DNA of 41,357 nt, taken from NCBI GenBank assembly GCA_017434185.1, contig JAFRFV010000198.1:1-41357 (forward strand), in the 5' to 3' direction. A model generated the notes under the pieces. The model saw only the letters and a program-made list of their open reading frames with translations. It did not search any database and was not told the origin of the DNA. Numbering within the stretch: position 1 is the stretch's first letter; each line of letters starts with the position of its first letter. A program made the translations under genes and the position numbers. Source of the DNA: Coriobacteriales bacterium (GTDB taxonomy: Bacteria > Actinomycetota > Coriobacteriia > Coriobacteriales > RUG844). Below, in pieces: positions 1 to 7,537 of the stretch.

Positions 1-108
1 CTTGATGGGGTTGTGGTTGCCACGGCAGATGACGACGACGGCGTTGACGGCACCCTCCTTGACGGACTTGACGGTACCCTTGATCTGGTTGCGAGCGGAA
101 ATCTTCAT
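1..108 (-). CDS. Mop/TOBE-type molybdate-binding protein (partial)
   Basis: Only the first 36 codons are in the window; the gene runs off the left edge. The translation begins MKISARNQIKGTVKSVKEG, which is the typical start of the about 70-residue TOBE/Mop domain (molbindin) that binds molybdate or tungstate oxyanions in the cytoplasm. The ATG follows a GGGGGAG ribosome site about five bases upstream. It is divergent from an HTH/periplasmic-binding-like regulator, a pairing that suggests molybdate-dependent gene control. It could be a stand-alone molbindin or the first domain of a longer protein; the missing part decides this. Confidence 0.8.
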   Translation of the reverse strand, partial: MKISARNQIKGTVKSVKEGAVNAVVVICRGNHNPIK

Positions 109-189
109 GATGTCTCCCCCTTTTTCTTCTCGGCCGGCTCTCCCGGCGGGTTCTCGGTGGTTTCGCGTCAGCTCCCTGCTGACAACTGC

Positions 190-219
190 AGTATGCCCCA
201 GGCCCGCATCACGTCTCAA
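190..219 (-). promoter_or_regulatory. Candidate promoter of the Mop gene
   Basis: Read on the minus strand, TTGAGA and CATACT are separated by 18 bp. This would give a leader of about 75 bases before the Mop ATG at 108. The match is partial, and no conserved molybdenum-cofactor riboswitch fold was recognised in the leader. Confidence 0.35.
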
Positions 220-301
220 GCGAGAATGTTCTTATCCACGAATCCTGTTGCGTTTCGTCACCGTTCGTCACGCCTCGCCACATGACGCGTGTCCGGGGCA
301 C

Positions 302-329
302 TTGCCATCTTCTCGTCATGATATATACT
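302..329 (+). promoter_or_regulatory. Candidate promoter of the HTH/PBP regulator
   Basis: TTGCCA and TATACT are separated by 16 bp. The predicted start lies about 30 bases before the ATG at 366, which has an AAGGAG site at 355-360. The segment between them is unusually A+T-rich and could hold an autoregulatory operator. Confidence 0.5.
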
Positions 330-365
330 TAACAAAGAATAATTAACTGGCATCAAGGAGTAAAG

Positions 366-1352
366 ATGCTATCCAATGATGTTATGAACGCCGAAGACGT
401 CGCCCGTTTGCTCGATTTGGGCAAGAACACCGTCTACCAGCTGGCCAAGGAGGGCAAGCTCGCCTCGTACCGTGTGGGCAGGAAGCTCCGTTTCACCATG
501 GAGGACGTGGAAGCCTACATCGCGTCGACTCGCCAGACTGGGATCGGCTCGACTCGAAGCGATGATACGAGGAGCTTTCCTCCCGTCGCCTCTCCCTCTC
601 CTGCAGCATCCCAGGCGCTCTCGCAAGCTGCTTCCTTCGGTGCGCTCCAAGTCGAGCCTTTCGTTCTGGCAGGGGAGGACATGGTCGCTGATGTGATCGT
701 GGGCAATCTGAACAGCCTTGGCATCCCTGCGGTCCGCTTGGTGCGTGGCAGTTACACCGCCTTGGTCAATCTCTACGCGGGCGACGCGCATATGGCAGTC
801 GTCAACCTGTACGACCAACGTAGCAACAGCTCCAACCTGCCCTATGTCCGCAACCTGGCCCCTGGAGCGAATGTCGTGGTGTTCCGCCTGTACGCCCGCT
901 CCGCCGGTTTCGCGGTCGCAAAGGGGAACCCCAAGAGGATCGCTTCCTGGGGTGCCCTCCTGCGTGAGGGAGTCCGCCTGTCCAACCGCAGCAAGGGCAG
1001 CGGGGCTCGCGTGCTTCTGGACGAGAAACTCTGCGCGATGGAGGCGAAGGGAAGCAGCATCCAGGGTTATGACAGTGACGAGCTCGTCGCTCCCGCTGCC
1101 ATCAAGCGAGTGGCGATGGGGGCGGCGGATGCCTGCGTGTGTTGTGGACGCGAGGCCGAGCAGTTCAAAGCGATCGACTTCGTGCCCCTGCAGACGGAAT
1201 GGGTCGACCTCGTGGTCGTCAAGACGCAGGCGACACGCCCTCTCATCAGGGCTCTCAAGGCTCTTCTTGTGGATAAGCGCTTCGAAGAGGCGGTCGCCAG
1301 CTTCAGCCCGAGCGACCTTGGCCACCTGGGCTCCATCATCTACGAGAGCTGA
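366..1352 (+). CDS. One-component regulator: MerR/excisionase-type HTH plus PBP-like effector domain
   Basis: A protein of 328 residues. Residues 6-55 (NAEDVARLLDLGKNTVYQLA, then YRVGRKLRFTMEDVEAYI) form an excisionase-family winged helix. A linker rich in Ser, Pro and Ala follows at about 58-90. Residues about 95-328 resemble the substrate-binding-protein-like domain of COG1910 regulators, which sense molybdate or related ligands in the cytoplasm. The start is supported by AAGGAG five bases upstream. It is divergent from a Mop gene, so molybdate is the likely effector, but the ligand is inferred from context only. The 3' end is convergent with the DUF2156-GNAT gene, 13 bases away. Confidence 0.8.
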   Translation: MLSNDVMNAEDVARLLDLGKNTVYQLAKEGKLASYRVGRKLRFTMEDVEAYIASTRQTGIGSTRSDDTRSFPPVASPSPAASQALSQAASFGALQVEPFVLAGEDMVADVIVGNLNSLGIPAVRLVRGSYTALVNLYAGDAHMAVVNLYDQRSNSSNLPYVRNLAPGANVVVFRLYARSAGFAVAKGNPKRIASWGALLREGVRLSNRSKGSGARVLLDEKLCAMEAKGSSIQGYDSDELVAPAAIKRVAMGAADACVCCGREAEQFKAIDFVPLQTEWVDLVVVKTQATRPLIRALKALLVDKRFEEAVASFSPSDLGHLGSIIYES

Positions 1353-1365
1353 GCAGCGCGCTCCG

Positions 1366-2766
1366 CTAGACTTCCTTGGCGAAATAGTAGAAGGTCTCGT
1401 CCTCGCCCACACGACGCATGCAGCTCGAGAGCATGCGATACGATGCCTCGTTGGGTCGGTGGCACTTTGCCACCACGCGACGGAGCCCCAAGCTGTAGAG
1501 TGCCCATTCCGCCACTCGTTGGAAGGCCTCCACGCCGTAGCCGTGCCCATCGTAGGCCGGGGCGATCCGACAGCCCAGCTCGGCATGACCCTTGCCGTCG
1601 AAGCGATAGAGCACCACCTCGCCGATGAACTCACCCTCCAGGCGGACCGCGAAGTTGATCGCCATCTTGGTGGCGAAATCCCGGCGCGCCACATCCAGGA
1701 AGTAATCCTTCAGCGGCTCGCCCTTCCAGTCCTCGCGGAAGTCGTATCCCCAGAACAGGTTGCGCTCATCGTCCAGACAGAGCGCGTTGTAGGCGGGCTT
1801 ATCCCCCTCCTCGAGAGCGGAGAGCGTCAGGCGATCGGTCTCGAGTGTGGGGATCGCATCGATGCCGTCGAGTTCGTTCAGAACGGAGAAGCAGTACTTC
1901 TGCGCCAGCGTCACGGGGCGGTACTGCAGCTTGCTCGTGCGCAGGCCCTTGTCGTCGACATCATCCTGGCGGTTGATGTAGCGCACGCCGTCCGTCGCGA
2001 AAGCCTGGGCGAAGGCCTGGACGGTGGCCGGGTAGACACCCTCGAAGTCGGGCAGAGCCTTCTCGATGTGCTCATGCAGGGTGTCGCCGCATATCTCGCC
2101 CATGGCGATTGAGATGAGTCGGCCTTCCAGAACGAATCCACCCGCGAAGAAGAAGGGGAGCGTGCGCAGTTCGAGCATCTCCTTGGATAGCCGCAGCTCC
2201 TTGACCGCTTTCTCGTCCTGCTTGGCGCCGGCTTCGTCGAGCTCGTCCCAGAAACGCTCGATGAGTGCCCCGTCGTCTTCGCCCAGCACCTTCCATTCCG
2301 CTTGCGGATAGAGCTTCCTGAACTTGTTGATGTGGTTGCGCTGGCCGGAATAGTGACGGCCGGCGAAGGTCCTGAGCGCTTCCGCGTCGTAGACGTAGTC
2401 CCACCAGCTGCGGTTGTTGATCAGTTTGAAGCGCGGATAGCGCACGAGCAGGCGGGGCGCCTTGGCCACCGGGACCACGGAGATCTCGAGCGGCGTACCC
2501 GTCTCCAGGCACCACTCCTCGATGTGCTCGAGGGCAGCGTCCTCGTCGCCCTGCGGGCCGGGAATGGGGTAATCGAAGCAGATCTTGCCACCGATGTCGT
2601 TGCGGATGATGAGGCATCCCGCCGCCTCGGTCCAGTCGCTGTTGAGGTTGCAGCGCCACATGTACTTGACGAGCGCGCTGTATTCGCAGAGCTGGTAGTC
2701 ACAATCGGCGTAGTAGCGGCGCAGGGTCGCCAGGTCGCCTTGCGAGACAGGTTTGAAATCGAGCAT
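1366..2766 (-). CDS. DUF2156 domain fused to a RimJ/RimL-type GNAT acetyltransferase
   Basis: A protein of 466 residues. Residues 1 to about 290 match DUF2156, the catalytic fold shared with lysyl-phosphatidylglycerol synthases; the segment around INRQDDVDDKGLRTSKLQY is characteristic. Residues about 305-466 form a second GNAT domain starting ETDRLTLSALEEGD, with the acetyl-CoA loop YDGHGYGVEA. No membrane segments are present, so it is not a full MprF. The acceptor is unknown. The start has GGAG nine bases upstream. It is divergent from the aldo/keto reductase at 2897, with a near-palindrome in between. Confidence 0.8.
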   Translation of the reverse strand: MLDFKPVSQGDLATLRRYYADCDYQLCEYSALVKYMWRCNLNSDWTEAAGCLIIRNDIGGKICFDYPIPGPQGDEDAALEHIEEWCLETGTPLEISVVPVAKAPRLLVRYPRFKLINNRSWWDYVYDAEALRTFAGRHYSGQRNHINKFRKLYPQAEWKVLGEDDGALIERFWDELDEAGAKQDEKAVKELRLSKEMLELRTLPFFFAGGFVLEGRLISIAMGEICGDTLHEHIEKALPDFEGVYPATVQAFAQAFATDGVRYINRQDDVDDKGLRTSKLQYRPVTLAQKYCFSVLNELDGIDAIPTLETDRLTLSALEEGDKPAYNALCLDDERNLFWGYDFREDWKGEPLKDYFLDVARRDFATKMAINFAVRLEGEFIGEVVLYRFDGKGHAELGCRIAPAYDGHGYGVEAFQRVAEWALYSLGLRRVVAKCHRPNEASYRMLSSCMRRVGEDETFYYFAKEV

Positions 2767-2790
2767 GCGTTGTGCTCCATATCCTTAATC

Positions 2791-2811
2791 CACCATGGGA
2801 ATCCCGTGGTG
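2791..2811. promoter_or_regulatory. Near-perfect palindrome in a divergent intergenic region
   Basis: A 21-bp sequence (CACCATGGGA, A, TCCCGTGGTG) pairs at nine of ten arm positions, with one T-G wobble. It sits between the divergent DUF2156-GNAT and aldo/keto reductase genes, where an operator for both would be expected. About one palindrome of this quality is expected by chance in a window this long, so the assignment is weak. Confidence 0.3.
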
Positions 2812-2896
2812 CTTGCCTGAACGTATTCCAGAAGCATGATATCCTAGCATCGTGCTTCGAAGCGAGTGACAGGCCGTCAACGAGGAGGGGAATGAC

Positions 2897-4087
2897 ATGC
2901 TCCACCGTGATTTCCAAGGCAAGCAGCTCTCGATGCTGGGTTTCGGCGCTATGCGTCTGCCCCTTCTGGAGGATAAGAGCATCGACGAGGCGCAGGTCTT
3001 CCAGATGGTCGACTACGCACTCGAACATGGGATCAACTACTTCGATACCGCGTACCCGTATCATGGGGGTCTCTCCGAGATCATCCTGGGCCGCGCGTTG
3101 GCCAGGCACCCACGTGATTCCTTCTATCTGGCGAGCAAGTATCCCGGTCATCAGCCGGCGGATCGCTACGACCCCGCGTCCATCTTCGAGGAACAACTTG
3201 ATAAGTGCGGCGTCGACCACTTCGATTTCTATCTGCTACACAACGTGAGCGAGTTCTCGATCGACGTCTACATGGATCCACAGTGGGGCATCCTGGATTA
3301 CTTCCTCGAGCAGAAGCGACTGGGTCGCATCGGGCACCTGGGCTTCTCGTCCCATGGTGGCGTGGAGAACCTGGAGCGCTTCCTCGACCACTGCGGCCAA
3401 CACATGGAGTTCTGCCAGATCCAGCTCAACTATCTTGATTGGACCCTGCAGGATGCCAAGGGCAAGGTCGAACTGCTCGCGTCGCGTGGAATCCCCATCT
3501 GGGTCATGGAGCCGGTGCGGGGTGGTCGGCTCGCCAAACTCGACGCAGGCGCCGAAGAGCGCCTGAAGGCGCTGCGCCCCGGCGATTCCATCGCCTCCTG
3601 GGCATTCCGCTGGCTCATGAGCGTTCCCCAGCCTCTGCCCACGGTCATCCTTTCGGGCATGTCGGACATGGCGCAGATGCGCGACAACGTCGCGACCTTC
3701 GAGGATGGGAAGGGCTTATCCGCAGATGGGATCGTGGCCCTGCAGGACATCGCCGCGTCGATGTACGATCGTCTGCCCTGCACCGCTTGTCGTTACTGCT
3801 GCGATGGCTGCCCCATGGGCCTGGACATCCCGTTCCTGCTGGGAATCTACGATGAAGCCCGCTTCGCGCCCTCCGTCACGGTGGGCATGCGCGTCGAGAG
3901 CATCCCGGAGGACCGCCAGCCCGCCGCATGCATCGGTTGCGGAGCCTGTGTCGCATCATGCCCCCAGGGCATCGACATCCCCACGCACATGCAGGCGCTC
4001 GCGGAGCTGCTCGAGAAGACGCCCAAGTGGCGTGATATCTGCAGGGAGCGCGCTGCGGCGGCCGAAGCGCTGCGGAAGAAGCGCTAG
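2897..4087 (+). CDS. Aldo/keto reductase with C-terminal 4Fe-4S ferredoxin domain
   Basis: A protein of 396 residues. Residues 1 to about 280 form an aldo/keto reductase TIM barrel (FDTAYPYHGG near residue 52, later KYPGHQPADRYDP). The C-terminal part has two cysteine clusters, CTACRYCCDGCP and CIGCGACVASCP, expected to bind two 4Fe-4S clusters. Members of this family are putative oxidoreductases with unknown substrates. GAGGAGGGG precedes the ATG. A paralogue lies at 23601-24734. The stop codon shares a CTAG with the convergent patatin gene's stop, a four-base overlap. Confidence 0.88.
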   Translation: MLHRDFQGKQLSMLGFGAMRLPLLEDKSIDEAQVFQMVDYALEHGINYFDTAYPYHGGLSEIILGRALARHPRDSFYLASKYPGHQPADRYDPASIFEEQLDKCGVDHFDFYLLHNVSEFSIDVYMDPQWGILDYFLEQKRLGRIGHLGFSSHGGVENLERFLDHCGQHMEFCQIQLNYLDWTLQDAKGKVELLASRGIPIWVMEPVRGGRLAKLDAGAEERLKALRPGDSIASWAFRWLMSVPQPLPTVILSGMSDMAQMRDNVATFEDGKGLSADGIVALQDIAASMYDRLPCTACRYCCDGCPMGLDIPFLLGIYDEARFAPSVTVGMRVESIPEDRQPAACIGCGACVASCPQGIDIPTHMQALAELLEKTPKWRDICRERAAAAEALRKKR

Positions 4088-4935
4088 CTCAGAGCGGCGC
4101 GTATCTCCTGTTCGTGCTCGCGCGCCACGGCCAAGCCCTGGTTGTAGAGTGCGACCAGTTTGCTCGCGTCCTTCTCCATCTGCGGGATCGTCACGGGAAC
4201 AGGCGGCTCGATGAGCACGATCCTGCCCTCCTCCTGCAAGCGGAAGCAGAGTTCGCGTTCGGCGTTGTACATGATGTAGCGCTCCTCCATGGCCTTCAGG
4301 AGTGGCGGGAAGGAGCTGTGCATACGACGGGCGAGGAGCATGCGGGATTCGGGCTCCTTGGAGTAGGCGTGGTCCCTGGTGAGGATCACCACGATGCGTT
4401 CGAAACCCTGGTCGAGCGCCCATTGCAGGGGGATGCTGTCGGCGACGCCGCCATCGAGCAGCTTGTAGCCACCGTATTCAACGGGACGGGAGACGAGCGG
4501 CAGGCTCGCGCTCGCGCGCACGACGTCGATCTGCTTTCTCATGTCGTCGATTTTGAAGTAGCGGGGTCCACCGGTCTCCACGTCCGTGCAGACCACGGTG
4601 AGTTCGCAGGGGTTGGCCGCCAGCGCCTCGATGTCGCAGGGGTCGAGCTCCTCCTGCACTTTGTGATACAGGAAGTCGGGGTCGACGAAGCTTCCCGAGC
4701 GACGCATGCTGCGTAGGCTGGCCATGCGGGAGTCATCGCAGTACGTGCAATTGATGCGGATGCTTCGGCCTATCTGCCCGGAAAGGTAGCTGGATGCCAC
4801 CAGGTTGCCGGCGGAGACTCCCACGATGGCATCGGGGTAGGGGATGCGTGCGATCATCATGTGGTCCAAGACTCCCGCGGTGAAACTGCAACGCATGGCG
4901 CCGCCCTCCAAGACCAGACAACTTCCCTTGCCCAT
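4084..4935 (-). CDS. Patatin-like phospholipase (YjjU-like)
   Basis: A protein of 283 residues with a patatin fold. The N-terminal oxyanion loop is LEGGAMRCSFTAGVLD, where Cys replaces the usual second Gly of the GGGxRG motif. The nucleophile elbow is GVSAG (Ser41) and the catalytic Asp is in DGG (Asp161), so the Ser-Asp dyad is intact. It should hydrolyse lipid acyl esters; the substrate is unknown. The start was set at 4935 because AGGAGGA lies eight bases upstream; a longer in-frame reading to 5004 has no ribosome site. Confidence 0.85.
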   Translation of the reverse strand: MGKGSCLVLEGGAMRCSFTAGVLDHMMIARIPYPDAIVGVSAGNLVASSYLSGQIGRSIRINCTYCDDSRMASLRSMRRSGSFVDPDFLYHKVQEELDPCDIEALAANPCELTVVCTDVETGGPRYFKIDDMRKQIDVVRASASLPLVSRPVEYGGYKLLDGGVADSIPLQWALDQGFERIVVILTRDHAYSKEPESRMLLARRMHSSFPPLLKAMEERYIMYNAERELCFRLQEEGRIVLIEPPVPVTIPQMEKDASKLVALYNQGLAVAREHEQEIRAALS

Positions 4936-4975
4936 CTGCAACGTCCTCCTAGCCGTTCGAATGCCGTACCAGACC

Positions 4976-5004
4976 ATTCTTGTGTTCGAAACGTGGGTTG
5001 TCAA
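4976..5004 (-). promoter_or_regulatory. Promoter of the patatin gene
   Basis: A perfect TTGACA (minus strand) is followed after 17 bp by AAGAAT. It gives a leader of about 35 bases containing the AGGAGGA site. It lies back to back with the murI promoter region. Confidence 0.6.
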
Positions 5005-5047
5005 TCGAAACCAGCCCTCGCGAACGGAATCAGCATGCTCTTTGCGC

Positions 5048-5053
5048 TATAAT
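5048..5053 (+). promoter_or_regulatory. murI -10 element, apparently leaderless transcript
   Basis: A perfect TATAAT ends seven bases before the murI ATG, so transcription would start at or within a base or two of the A of ATG. No Shine-Dalgarno-like sequence precedes the ATG. A good -35 is not visible (CGGAAT at 17 bp). Confidence 0.55.
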
Positions 5054-5060
5054 CCGCCCC

Positions 5061-5900
5061 ATGGAAAGGACTGATCTCATAGGGGTGTTCGACTCTGGTA
5101 TCGGTGGCCTCACGGTGGCCAACGAGATAGCCAAGGCATTGCCCCACGAATCGATACTCTACTTCGGCGACACGGCGCGTTGCCCCTACGGGCCCCGTTC
5201 ACAGGACGAGGTGCGTGGTTTCGTGCATCAGATCTGCTCCTGGCTGTGTCAGCAGCGAGTGAAGCTCATCGTGATCGCCTGCAACACCGCCACCGCCGCC
5301 GGGCTCAGGATGGCGCAGAAGGATTTCGATGTGCCGGTCATAGGCGTCATCGCGCCCGGCGCCCGCGCGGCCGTGCAGGTCACGAGCAACCGCAAGGTGG
5401 GCGTTATCGCCACTGTGGGCACGGTCGAGAGTGGTGCCTATGTGGATGCCATCCATGCCCTCGACGCCGGTGTCACCGTGTATTCCAAGGCGACTCCGCG
5501 CTTCGTCCAAATCGCCGAGGAGGGCCTGTGCATCGGGCAGGGTCCCTATCGCATCCCACACCAGCTGCTCGAGGAATACCAGCAGGTGGCGCGCGATTAC
5601 CTTTCCTGCGCGGCCGAGCACGGCATCGACACCCTGGTCATGGGCTGTACCCACTTCCCCTTGGTCGAACCCCTCATAGCGCAGGCGGTGGGCCCCGATG
5701 TGAAGCTCATCTCCAGCGCCCAGGAGACCGCACGCGAGGTCGCCGAGACCCTGCGCCGCCGTGGCCAGCTGGCCACCGGCGAGCCCATCTACCGTTTCGC
5801 CACCACCAGCGATGATCTCGCGGGCTTCCTGGAGCTTGGCAGCCGCATCTTCAGTCATCCGGTGGAGAGCATCCAACATGTGGACATGGGTGAGGAGTGA
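5061..5900 (+). CDS. murI: Glutamate racemase
   Basis: A protein of 279 residues that interconverts L- and D-glutamate, supplying D-Glu for peptidoglycan. It has [10 protein letters not shown] at 10-19, the first catalytic cysteine in ACNTATA (Cys74) and the second in GCTHFPL near residue 188. The ATG at 5061 is preferred because homologues begin just before this motif; an upstream in-frame extension is not conserved in style and has no ribosome site. It is followed by rph (38 bases) and rdgB, a likely operon. Confidence 0.95.
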   Translation: MERTDLIGVFDSGIGGLTVANEIAKALPHESILYFGDTARCPYGPRSQDEVRGFVHQICSWLCQQRVKLIVIACNTATAAGLRMAQKDFDVPVIGVIAPGARAAVQVTSNRKVGVIATVGTVESGAYVDAIHALDAGVTVYSKATPRFVQIAEEGLCIGQGPYRIPHQLLEEYQQVARDYLSCAAEHGIDTLVMGCTHFPLVEPLIAQAVGPDVKLISSAQETAREVAETLRRRGQLATGEPIYRFATTSDDLAGFLELGSRIFSHPVESIQHVDMGEE

Positions 5901-5938
5901 TGGGCTCCACTCCCAGCAGTTCGAAAGGATTGTATACG

Positions 5939-6661
5939 ATGGTCAAGAAACGCTCCTTCGAAAGGGACGCCACCCAGTTGCGCCCCGTGAGCATCACCCG
6001 CGGCTATCTGAAGAACGCGATGGGCTCCTGCCTCATCTGCTTCGGTGACACGCAGGTCGTGTGCGCCGCCACCATTGAGGAGAAGGTGCCCGGTTGGCGC
6101 AAGGGCTCCGGTGCCGGTTGGGTCACTGCCGAATACGCGATGCTCCCGGCTGCCACCAACACTCGCACCGACCGCGAGATCAAGGGGCAGAGCGGACGCA
6201 GCCAGGAGATACAGCGTCTCATCGGGCGTTCACTGCGCAACGTGACCGACCTCAAGGGTCTGGGTGGCGAGGTGACCGTGCATATCGACTGTGACGTGCT
6301 CTGCGCCGACGGTGGCACCCGCACCGCCAGCATCACCGGTGCCTGGGTGGCCCTGCACGATGCACTCGAAACCTGGAAGAAGGCCGGCAAGATCAAGCGC
6401 AATCCGCTCTTCGGCCAAGTCGCCGCCGTGAGCGTGGGCATGGTGGATGGCGAGCTGCTCTGCGATCTCGACTACGCCGAGGACTCCGTCGCCGAGGTCG
6501 ACATGAACCTGGTGATGAACGGTGCCGGTGAGATCATCGAGATCCAGGGCACCGGCGAGCGCGCCCCCTTCACGCGTGATCGCATGAACGAGATGCTCGA
6601 CATGGCCACCGCCGCCATCGCACAGCTGCAGGAGATGCAGCGCGCCGCCATCGCCGAGTAG
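5939..6661 (+). CDS. rph: Ribonuclease PH
   Basis: A protein of 240 residues that trims tRNA 3' ends phosphorolytically. Visible landmarks are [14 protein letters not shown] near the N-terminus, [22 protein letters not shown], the [19 protein letters not shown] core, and [11 protein letters not shown]. The ATG at 5939 has AAAGGA nine bases upstream; an ATG at 5900 overlapping the murI stop is too close to its purine run. Length is normal. Pairing with rdgB is common in Gram-positive bacteria. Confidence 0.95.
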   Translation: MVKKRSFERDATQLRPVSITRGYLKNAMGSCLICFGDTQVVCAATIEEKVPGWRKGSGAGWVTAEYAMLPAATNTRTDREIKGQSGRSQEIQRLIGRSLRNVTDLKGLGGEVTVHIDCDVLCADGGTRTASITGAWVALHDALETWKKAGKIKRNPLFGQVAAVSVGMVDGELLCDLDYAEDSVAEVDMNLVMNGAGEIIEIQGTGERAPFTRDRMNEMLDMATAAIAQLQEMQRAAIAE

Positions 6662-6672
6662 GGGAGCCACGC

Positions 6673-7290
6673 ATGCAGGTCGTCGTCGCCAGCAACAACG
6701 CCCATAAGATCCAGGAGATAAGGACCGCCCTCGATTTCCCGGGCTGGGAATTCGTGCCGCTCAAGGCCGTCGCCTCATACCCCGAGCCCGAAGAGGATGG
6801 AGAGACCTTCCTGGACAACGCCCGCATCAAGGCCCGTGCCGCCCATGAGGCCACCGGCATGCCCGCCCTTGCCGACGACTCCGGTTTGGTGGTGGATGCG
6901 CTTGACGGCGCCCCGGGCGTGCGCAGTGCCCGTTTCGCCGGTGATCATGGCGATGACGGTGCCAACAACCGCCTGCTGCTCGAGATGCTCGATGGCGTGC
7001 CCGATGAGCAGCGCACGGCGCGTTTCGTGAGCGTGCTGGTGTTCATCGATGCCGATGGCGCCGAGACCGTCGCCCGTGGCACCGTCGAAGGGCACATCGG
7101 CTATACGGAAGTGGGGGATGAGGGCTTCGGCTACGATCCCATCTTCCACCCCGACGTCTTCGGTGGCACCATCACGATGGCACAGGTGAGCATGGAGCAG
7201 AAGAACGCCGTCTCGCACCGCGGCAACGCCCTGCGCAACCTGAAGGAGCAGCTGCTCGCTATGGCGGATTCGCATTTGCGCAGCAGCTAG
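6673..7290 (+). CDS. rdgB: XTP/dITP pyrophosphatase (RdgB/HAM1)
   Basis: A protein of 205 residues that removes non-canonical purine nucleoside triphosphates. The phosphate-binding SNNAHK motif is at 7-12. ADDSGLVVDALDGAPGVRSA and FGYDPIF are the other family signatures, and SHRGNALRNL is near the C-terminus. GGGGAG lies six bases before the ATG, 11 bases after rph. The 3' end carries the probable -35 of the following tRNA promoter. Confidence 0.95.
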   Translation: MQVVVASNNAHKIQEIRTALDFPGWEFVPLKAVASYPEPEEDGETFLDNARIKARAAHEATGMPALADDSGLVVDALDGAPGVRSARFAGDHGDDGANNRLLLEMLDGVPDEQRTARFVSVLVFIDADGAETVARGTVEGHIGYTEVGDEGFGYDPIFHPDVFGGTITMAQVSMEQKNAVSHRGNALRNLKEQLLAMADSHLRSS

Positions 7291-7304
7291 TGTATGCGTA
7301 TACT
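7276..7304 (+). promoter_or_regulatory. Promoter of the tRNA-Pro/tRNA-Gly pair
   Basis: TTGCGC and TATACT are separated by 17 bp. The -35 lies inside the 3' end of rdgB. The predicted start is about 35 bases upstream of the tRNA. Confidence 0.5.
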
Positions 7305-7316
7305 TGCTCTTGCTCT

Positions 7317-7334
7317 GGACGACGACGGTCGTCC
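7317..7334 (+). terminator. Short hairpin between rdgB and tRNA-Pro
   Basis: GGACGAC and GTCGTCC pair perfectly around GACG. No T-run follows, so it may be a weak terminator for murI-rph-rdgB or a structure in the tRNA precursor leader. Confidence 0.3.
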
Positions 7335-7345
7335 AACACGGATGG

Positions 7346-7422
7346 CGGGGTGTGGCGCAGCCTGGTAGCGCGCCTGCTTTGGGAGCAGGATGTCGCAGGT
7401 TCGAATCCTGTCACCCCGACCA
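7346..7422 (+). tRNA. tRNA-Pro(TGG)
   Basis: The acceptor arms CGGGGTG and CACCCCG pair, the anticodon loop is TTTGGGA with anticodon TGG, and the T arm carries GGTTCGAATCC. The 3' CCA is encoded. Length is 77 bases. Confidence 0.97.
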
Positions 7423-7423
7423 C

Positions 7424-7498
<75 letters not shown>

Positions 7499-7507
7499 GA
7501 CAACACG

Positions 7508-7530
7508 AGGCCCCCTTCCGGGGGCCTTTT
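7508..7530 (+). terminator. Rho-independent terminator of the tRNA pair
   Basis: AGGCCCCC and GGGGGCCT pair perfectly around TTCC and are followed by a short T-run. It ends eight bases before the convergent htpG stop codon. Confidence 0.85.
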
Positions 7531-7537
7531 CCGTGTC

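Noticed and set aside
231-240. DnaA box cluster or origin, since some TTATCC words continue as TTATCCAC
   Set aside because: The sites are dispersed, do not complete TTATCCACA, and no dnaA, dnaN or A+T-rich unwinding region is present.
4084-4087. Shared CTAG in the convergent stop codons of the reductase and patatin genes
   Set aside because: A four-base convergent overlap is common in compact genomes; no regulatory meaning can be supported.
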